Assembly (NCBI GenBank): GCA_016287995.1
Contig: JAEEXW010000065.1
Location: 1 to 10,532, forward strand
Reading direction: 5' to 3'
DNA: 10,532 bases
Source of the DNA: Bacteroidales bacterium
Lineage (GTDB): Bacteria; Bacteroidota; Bacteroidia; Bacteroidales; UBA3824
Both the position numbers and the translations under genes were made by a program. Shown here in pieces: positions 7,251 to 10,532 of the stretch. The notes beneath the pieces are model-generated. The model did no database searches. It was given only the letters and a program-made list of their open reading frames with translations, and was not told where the DNA came from. Position 1 is the stretch's first letter; each line of letters opens with the position of its first letter.

Positions 7251-7280
7251 CAAATGTATATAAAAAAACTAAAAAAGCAA
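7251..7280 (-). promoter_or_regulatory. Promoter of yqhD, overlapping the terminator upstream
   Basis: The minus strand reads TACATTTG (7258-7251), an exact -7 match followed by CAGC. A TTG at 7280-7278, 19 bases upstream, can serve as the -33 box. That TTG is part of the hairpin stem of the terminator of the preceding gene. The start codon lies about 30 bases downstream of the -7 element. Confidence 0.65.
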
Positions 7281-7299
7281 CCTTTTGGGTTGCTTTTTT
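7271..7299. terminator. Intrinsic terminator after the AAA/PD-(D/E)XK gene
   Basis: AAAAAAGCAACC (7271-7282) pairs perfectly with GGTTGCTTTTTT (7288-7299) around a five-base loop. On the minus strand it follows the stop codon of the nuclease-like gene by 22 bases and ends in six T. It is symmetric and could also stop antisense transcripts, although no plus-strand gene ends here. Confidence 0.88.
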
Positions 7300-7321
7300 A
7301 TAATTTTTTTATTTAAAATTT

Positions 7322-8914
7322 TTATTGTGTTTCTTCAATCATCCAGTCAGTCAAATTCTTCTCTTTGCTTGAAAAATTTGCACCGATTTTGAAAATTCTT
7401 TTACCGTCCATTTTATAACGCCCGGCATAGTTTTTCAAGTTGATTTGATTGAGGGCGGTCTTAGCATCTTGGTCTACTTTAAACTCAAAAATATAAACGA
7501 AATCCTTATTTATCAGAATAACATCAGCACGACCTTTTGAAAAATGCGGCTCAGAAATTACAAATTCGCCCAAAATACTGAATACAAGGAAAATAACGCT
7601 CTGAAAATCTCGTTCTATCAAATGGACATTCGGATTGTTGGCGTATGGCATGGCACAATACAATGTCTTCAACCGTTCCATAACACTCTCAATGTCTTGA
7701 TTTCTAAAATCTTTCAAGAATTTGGCATAACTAAAACCAGTAGGACTTTCGCTTGGACCGTAAAATTCCTTGGCAAGAGATTTTGTAAAACTTGATTCCA
7801 CCTCGTAATTAGGGAAGCCGAGAATATACAGTCTTTCCTCATCAATGTATTCTTTAATTGTCAGGTAGCCGGTGTAATACAATAGAGGAACGAGTTCGGT
7901 ATAAAGTTCGTCGTCCTTGTAATCCTTCAATTCATCCTTTGGATATTCCACATCGTTTTTTAATGTTGGAATATCAAAAGTAGAATTTTTTATGCGTTTC
8001 ATCAAAACCGTCGGAGTGCCTGTACCGTACCAATAATTTTGAAGGTCTTTGGAATCAAGCGCATTAAAAAGGCTCACCGGGTTAAAAACCTTTGTGCCTT
8101 CCTCATGAAAAAGATAACTGTCGTACCACTTTTTTAGCATAGAAATCATTTCGTCAAATGCGATTCCTTTTTTTTCAGCGAAGGTCTGAATTTCCTTCGA
8201 AAAATAATCCGTCAGTTCCTTGTGTGTAATGCCACAGAGTGCAGAATATGCGGCATCAAGAGAGATATCCTTAGGCTGATTGTTGCCGCTAAAAACAGTA
8301 GTCTTAGCAAACTTTGTTACGCCCGTCAGAAATACAAAACGAAAACATTCGTCGTAATCCTTCAATACAGAAAAAAACTCGCGATAAACCTTTTTGTCCT
8401 CATCAAGGTGTTCACTTGTAATGAGGGGATTGTCATATTCATCAACGATAAAAACCGTTGAAAGCCCAGTTTTGTTTTTAATTCCGCTGACTATTGCACC
8501 AAAACGTTCTGCAAGGGACAGTTTCGGATTTGTAATTTCAACTCCAAACTTTTTGCCGTAGGCTTCCAGCGCATTGGACAGACGGTTGCGGACGGCGTTT
8601 TCTTTGGAAAAATCACCGCTTGCAAGTGGCAGATAAAAGACGGGATATTTAGTCCAATCCTTCTCCCACTGATATATCTTTAAACCCTCAAACAACTCCT
8701 TTTTGCCCTCGAAATATGCGCACAAAGTAGTACAAAATAGGCTTTTGCCAAATCTGCGCGGACGAGCGAGAAAAAAAGATTTCGTTTTGGACTTGACAAG
8801 CCCAAATAAGTAGTCGGTCTTATCAACATATACGGCATCTATCTTTCTCAGGTTTTCAAAACTCTGTATCCCCAATGGGAAACGGTCTGTTATGGGTGCT
8901 TCTGTCTGTTCCAT
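7322..8914 (-). CDS. AAA-ATPase-like protein with C-terminal PD-(D/E)XK nuclease-like domain
   Basis: This 530-residue protein has the full two-domain layout of a family with many copies in Bacteroidota genomes (AAA-ATPase-like domain plus the former DUF1703). The N-terminal signature GIQSFENLRKIDAVYVDKT (15-33) leads to Walker A ARPRRFGKSL (50-59, K57, S58) and Walker B VFIVDEYDNPL (154-164, D158, E159). FVFLTGVTKF (193-202) sits where a sensor strand is expected. The C-terminal domain has GRADVIL (D464) and FEFKVD (E477, K479), the metal-binding D...E-x-K triad of PD-(D/E)XK nucleases. Intact motifs suggest an active enzyme. The biological role of the family is not settled; nucleic-acid cleavage gated by ATP is inferred. 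The gene lies 77 bp downstream of the TIR gene, in the same direction but with its own promoter, and has a clean terminator. Confidence 0.93.
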   Translation of the reverse strand: MEQTEAPITDRFPLGIQSFENLRKIDAVYVDKTDYLFGLVKSKTKSFFLARPRRFGKSLFCTTLCAYFEGKKELFEGLKIYQWEKDWTKYPVFYLPLASGDFSKENAVRNRLSNALEAYGKKFGVEITNPKLSLAERFGAIVSGIKNKTGLSTVFIVDEYDNPLITSEHLDEDKKVYREFFSVLKDYDECFRFVFLTGVTKFAKTTVFSGNNQPKDISLDAAYSALCGITHKELTDYFSKEIQTFAEKKGIAFDEMISMLKKWYDSYLFHEEGTKVFNPVSLFNALDSKDLQNYWYGTGTPTVLMKRIKNSTFDIPTLKNDVEYPKDELKDYKDDELYTELVPLLYYTGYLTIKEYIDEERLYILGFPNYEVESSFTKSLAKEFYGPSESPTGFSYAKFLKDFRNQDIESVMERLKTLYCAMPYANNPNVHLIERDFQSVIFLVFSILGEFVISEPHFSKGRADVILINKDFVYIFEFKVDQDAKTALNQINLKNYAGRYKMDGKRIFKIGANFSSKEKNLTDWMIEETQ

Positions 8915-8930
8915 GGTATTTTATTTTTTG

Positions 8931-8960
8931 CAAATATACAAAAAGTTTTTCAAAAACAAA
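8931..8960 (-). promoter_or_regulatory. Promoter of the AAA/PD-(D/E)XK gene
   Basis: The minus strand has TTTG (8960-8957), an 18-base spacer, then TATATTTG (8938-8931), an exact -7 match followed by C. The ATG lies 16 bases further on. This is the best two-box promoter in the window. No convincing hairpin terminator lies between the TIR stop codon (8992) and this promoter, so read-through from the TIR gene remains possible. Confidence 0.68.
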
Positions 8961-8991
8961 AATAAGATGCCGGAAGACAGTTTTTTTTGAA

Positions 8992-10532
8992 CTATGGAAC
9001 TAACACAAGGCGGAGACCGCCGTTGTCGCGACTAAAGTCAGGCCCGTAGTAGTTACGGTCAGACACTCGGCAGAAACGCGCGGGGTAGATCCAATCGCCG
9101 CCGCGCAAAACGCGCTCAGACCCAGACGACGCACCACGAGGATTAGTTTGAGAACTACTACTATAAGAACCGTACCAATCACTACACCACTCCCAAACGT
9201 TACCGCTCATATCGTAAAGACCAAGTTCGTTAGACGACATAGTTTTAACAGCATGAGTACCGTATGCAGCACTATTACTACCTAAGTTATAAGAGTTTTC
9301 TTCATACACAGCCACATTGTCTATATTATTACTTCCGCTGTATTTATAACCGTTACTTTGATTTCCTCCTCTTGCAGCATATTCCCACTCCGCCTCGGTC
9401 GGCAGGCGGAAAGTTTTGCCGGTCTTTTGATTCAATTTATATATAAACTCCTGACAGTCGTTCCAAGAAACATGCTCCACGGGATAATTATCCCCCTTTG
9501 GGGAATAACTCGGATTTTCACCCATAACAGCTTTCCATAAACCTTGTGTTACCTCTGTCTCACCGATGTAAAAATCACTTACAGTAACAGAATGTACGGG
9601 GTTTTCATCGCTTCCAGCATCAGAGTCATTGCTGCCCATAGTGAATGTGCCGCCTTGAACGAAAATCATATTTCCGTAGGTTGTGCCATTGATGGTTATT
9701 GGAAGCATACCCGTTGAGGCGGATTGCTCGGTAGAAGTAGAGGTTTGGTCGGTAGAGGTAGATTTTTTTCCCGACACAAGATAGACCACGAGACCCACCA
9801 CAACCGCAGCGATAGCGATTGGTACTACCGGGGATTTTTTTTGTGCGGGCTGTGGTTGCGGCGTATATGTCTGTGATGCAAACTGCGGCGTGGGCTGCGG
9901 TTGGGCGAAATATGTCTGCTGTTGAGGTGCGCTTTTCGACGGTTTCGGGGTCAGTTTGGGCTTGGGTGTTGTCTTGTAATACCTTACGATGTCGCCTATG
10001 AAACCGTCGTAATTGATGCTATTGGAATTGGAATAATTGATTGCGCTGAAAAACGAATACAGTTTTCTTATGTCATCGAGATAAAAACCGTTTTCGTATG
10101 CGGCAATTTCCGTGCCTGAATGTTCGCGGAGACGGTGAAATTCAATGTTTTCATATTCAATCTTTTGATTATTCCAATAACGCTCCAAATCCATAATATA
10201 ATTCACATCAGAAAGATTGAAGTCGCCGCTCTTGATGCACATAAGACGCTTTTCGGGATATTGCTGCAACGCCTTTTTTATCTGCACAAATTCGTACATA
10301 CAATGCATCGAGCGGAAATACTTGTCAGAAAAGATGATGACCACCACCTCGCTGTTCCAACCGATTTCTTCCTCAAATTTGGAAATCTTGTCGCCCATGC
10401 CTATGTCCTTGACATCAACACGGTATTCCAAACCGTTGACTGTCATTGTGTTCAACAAAGGGTCAACGCAGTCAGAAATATGCTCCCATTCTGGCTTTCT
10501 CTGACTATTTCGTGCGTATGAAAAATACACAG
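8992..10532 (-). CDS. TIR - transmembrane - FGE/C-type-lectin-fold receptor-like protein, 5' end cut off
   Basis: The frame is open for 512 codons (numbering from 10530) and runs off the right edge. The GTG at 10528-10530 codes the first strand residue in VYFSYA, so the true start lies outside. Residues 1-185 form a TIR domain: box-1-like VYFSYA, then DIGMGDKISKFEEEI (42-56), a VVVIIFSDKYF strand (62-72), and CMYEF with E80 where TIR NADases carry the catalytic Glu. A Pro/Gln-rich linker (187-232), one transmembrane helix (235-252, flanked by KK on both sides) and a Ser/Thr linker (254-275) follow. Residues 286-512 are an FGE/sulfatase-modifying-factor domain: FVQGGTFTMGS, ETEVTQGLW, VSWNDCQEF, RLPTEAEWEYAARGG, DMSGNVWEWCSDW, RVLRGGDW. 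TIR domains signal or destroy NAD; the FGE fold often only binds ligands. A receptor role with TIR inside is inferred. The last ~40 residues look hypervariable. Confidence 0.92.
   Translation of the reverse strand, partial: VYFSYARNSQRKPEWEHISDCVDPLLNTMTVNGLEYRVDVKDIGMGDKISKFEEEIGWNSEVVVIIFSDKYFRSMHCMYEFVQIKKALQQYPEKRLMCIKSGDFNLSDVNYIMDLERYWNNQKIEYENIEFHRLREHSGTEIAAYENGFYLDDIRKLYSFFSAINYSNSNSINYDGFIGDIVRYYKTTPKPKLTPKPSKSAPQQQTYFAQPQPTPQFASQTYTPQPQPAQKKSPVVPIAIAAVVVGLVVYLVSGKKSTSTDQTSTSTEQSASTGMLPITINGTTYGNMIFVQGGTFTMGSNDSDAGSDENPVHSVTVSDFYIGETEVTQGLWKAVMGENPSYSPKGDNYPVEHVSWNDCQEFIYKLNQKTGKTFRLPTEAEWEYAARGGNQSNGYKYSGSNNIDNVAVYEENSYNLGSNSAAYGTHAVKTMSSNELGLYDMSGNVWEWCSDWYGSYSSSSQTNPRGASSGSERVLRGGDWIYPARFCRVSDRNYYGPDFSRDNGGLRLVLVP
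9009..9021. repeat. GC-rich hairpin at the 3' edge of the variable-looking segment
   Basis: GGCGG-AGA-CCGCC is a five-base-pair perfect inverted repeat within the codons for G504 to L508 of the TIR/FGE protein. Hairpins or cruciforms just 3' of the variable region are known to aid target recognition in the best-studied DGR. The observed stem is short and could be chance in a GC-rich patch. Confidence 0.35.
9022..9096 (-). other. Candidate DGR variable region (VR) at the 3' end of the TIR/FGE gene
   Basis: These bases code residues 479-503, between the conserved RVLRGG and GLRLVL strands, where DGR targets with this fold have their variable ligand-binding positions. Eleven codons end in C at the positions expected from AAC codons of a template: ATC, TAC, CCC (481-483), TTC (486), GAC (491), AAC, TAC, TAC (493-495), GAC (498), GAC, AAC (502-503). 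Invariant-type residues (A484, R485, C487, R488, V489, R492, P497) lie between them. The last 120 coding bases are about 60% GC by hand count (72 of 120), against about 46% in the preceding 120 and 35% before that. No template repeat or reverse transcriptase is in the window. Normal divergence of FGE-like paralogs is the alternative. Confidence 0.45.

Noticed and set aside
8939..8991. Terminator between the TIR gene and the nuclease-like gene
   Set aside because: A and T runs flank a CCGG core, but intervening bases do not pair well; no stable stem can be drawn.
9819..10521. Plus-strand open frames opposite the TIR gene
   Set aside because: They lie wholly inside the recognised TIR and linker coding region and show no motif of their own.
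10528..10530. GTG as the real start codon of the TIR gene
   Set aside because: It codes the Val of the first TIR beta-strand (VYFSYA), the frame remains open to the edge, and TIR domains normally have several residues before this strand.
8992..10532. DGR reverse transcriptase, Avd gene or template repeat in the window
   Set aside because: No frame shows RT motifs such as (Y/F)xDD in an RT context, and I see no second copy of the 9007-9123 sequence elsewhere in the window.

Overview
The window looks like a chromosomal segment of a Bacteroidota (probably Bacteroidales) genome. Non-coding DNA is AT-rich. Several genes are preceded by the Bacteroidota -7 promoter element TAnnTTTG, and no start shows a convincing Shine-Dalgarno sequence. 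The gene families also fit this group: SprB-repeat surface proteins, AAA-ATPase/PD-(D/E)XK proteins, a MotB-like OmpA protein and TIR/FGE-like fusions. There is no rRNA, tRNA, CRISPR array or insertion sequence that I can recognise, and no gene-free stretch longer than about 155 bases.

Left part (1-1925, minus strand): the N-terminal 641 codons of a secreted surface protein. It has a signal peptide, a MAM/concanavalin-like domain, four SprB-type modules, and a fifth module interrupted by a 15-bp minisatellite encoding (P/Q)EGEN units that runs off the left edge. A 153-bp divergent promoter region (1926-2078) separates it from ribonuclease Z (rnz, plus strand). rnz converges on a 701-residue TPR protein (minus strand). 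Their stop codons share one TTAA, and the only good terminator for the TPR gene lies inside the rnz coding sequence.

Middle (5096-7300): a 147-bp AT-rich divergent promoter region, then a membrane-anchored coiled-coil OmpA/MotB-like peptidoglycan-binding protein (plus strand). Next comes a YqhD-type NADPH-dependent aldehyde reductase (minus strand). These two converge on one short bidirectional terminator that abuts both stop codons.

Right part (7322-10532, minus strand): two genes read in the same direction. The upstream one, cut by the right edge, encodes an N-terminal TIR domain, a Pro/Gln-rich linker, one transmembrane helix, a Ser/Thr linker and a C-terminal FGE/sulfatase-modifying-factor (C-type-lectin-fold) domain. 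Seventy-seven bases downstream lies an AAA-ATPase-like/PD-(D/E)XK nuclease-like gene with its own promoter and a terminator.

The most interesting element is the TIR protein. It has the layout of a one-pass receptor: outside ligand-binding module, inside TIR effector. The last ~75 coding bases resemble the variable region of a diversity-generating retroelement (DGR) target, with GC content rising to about 60% and a run of NNC codons at the expected variable positions. No reverse transcriptase, template repeat or accessory gene is visible here, so DGR involvement is a hypothesis. The genes outside this pair look like independent housekeeping or envelope functions and not one pathway.
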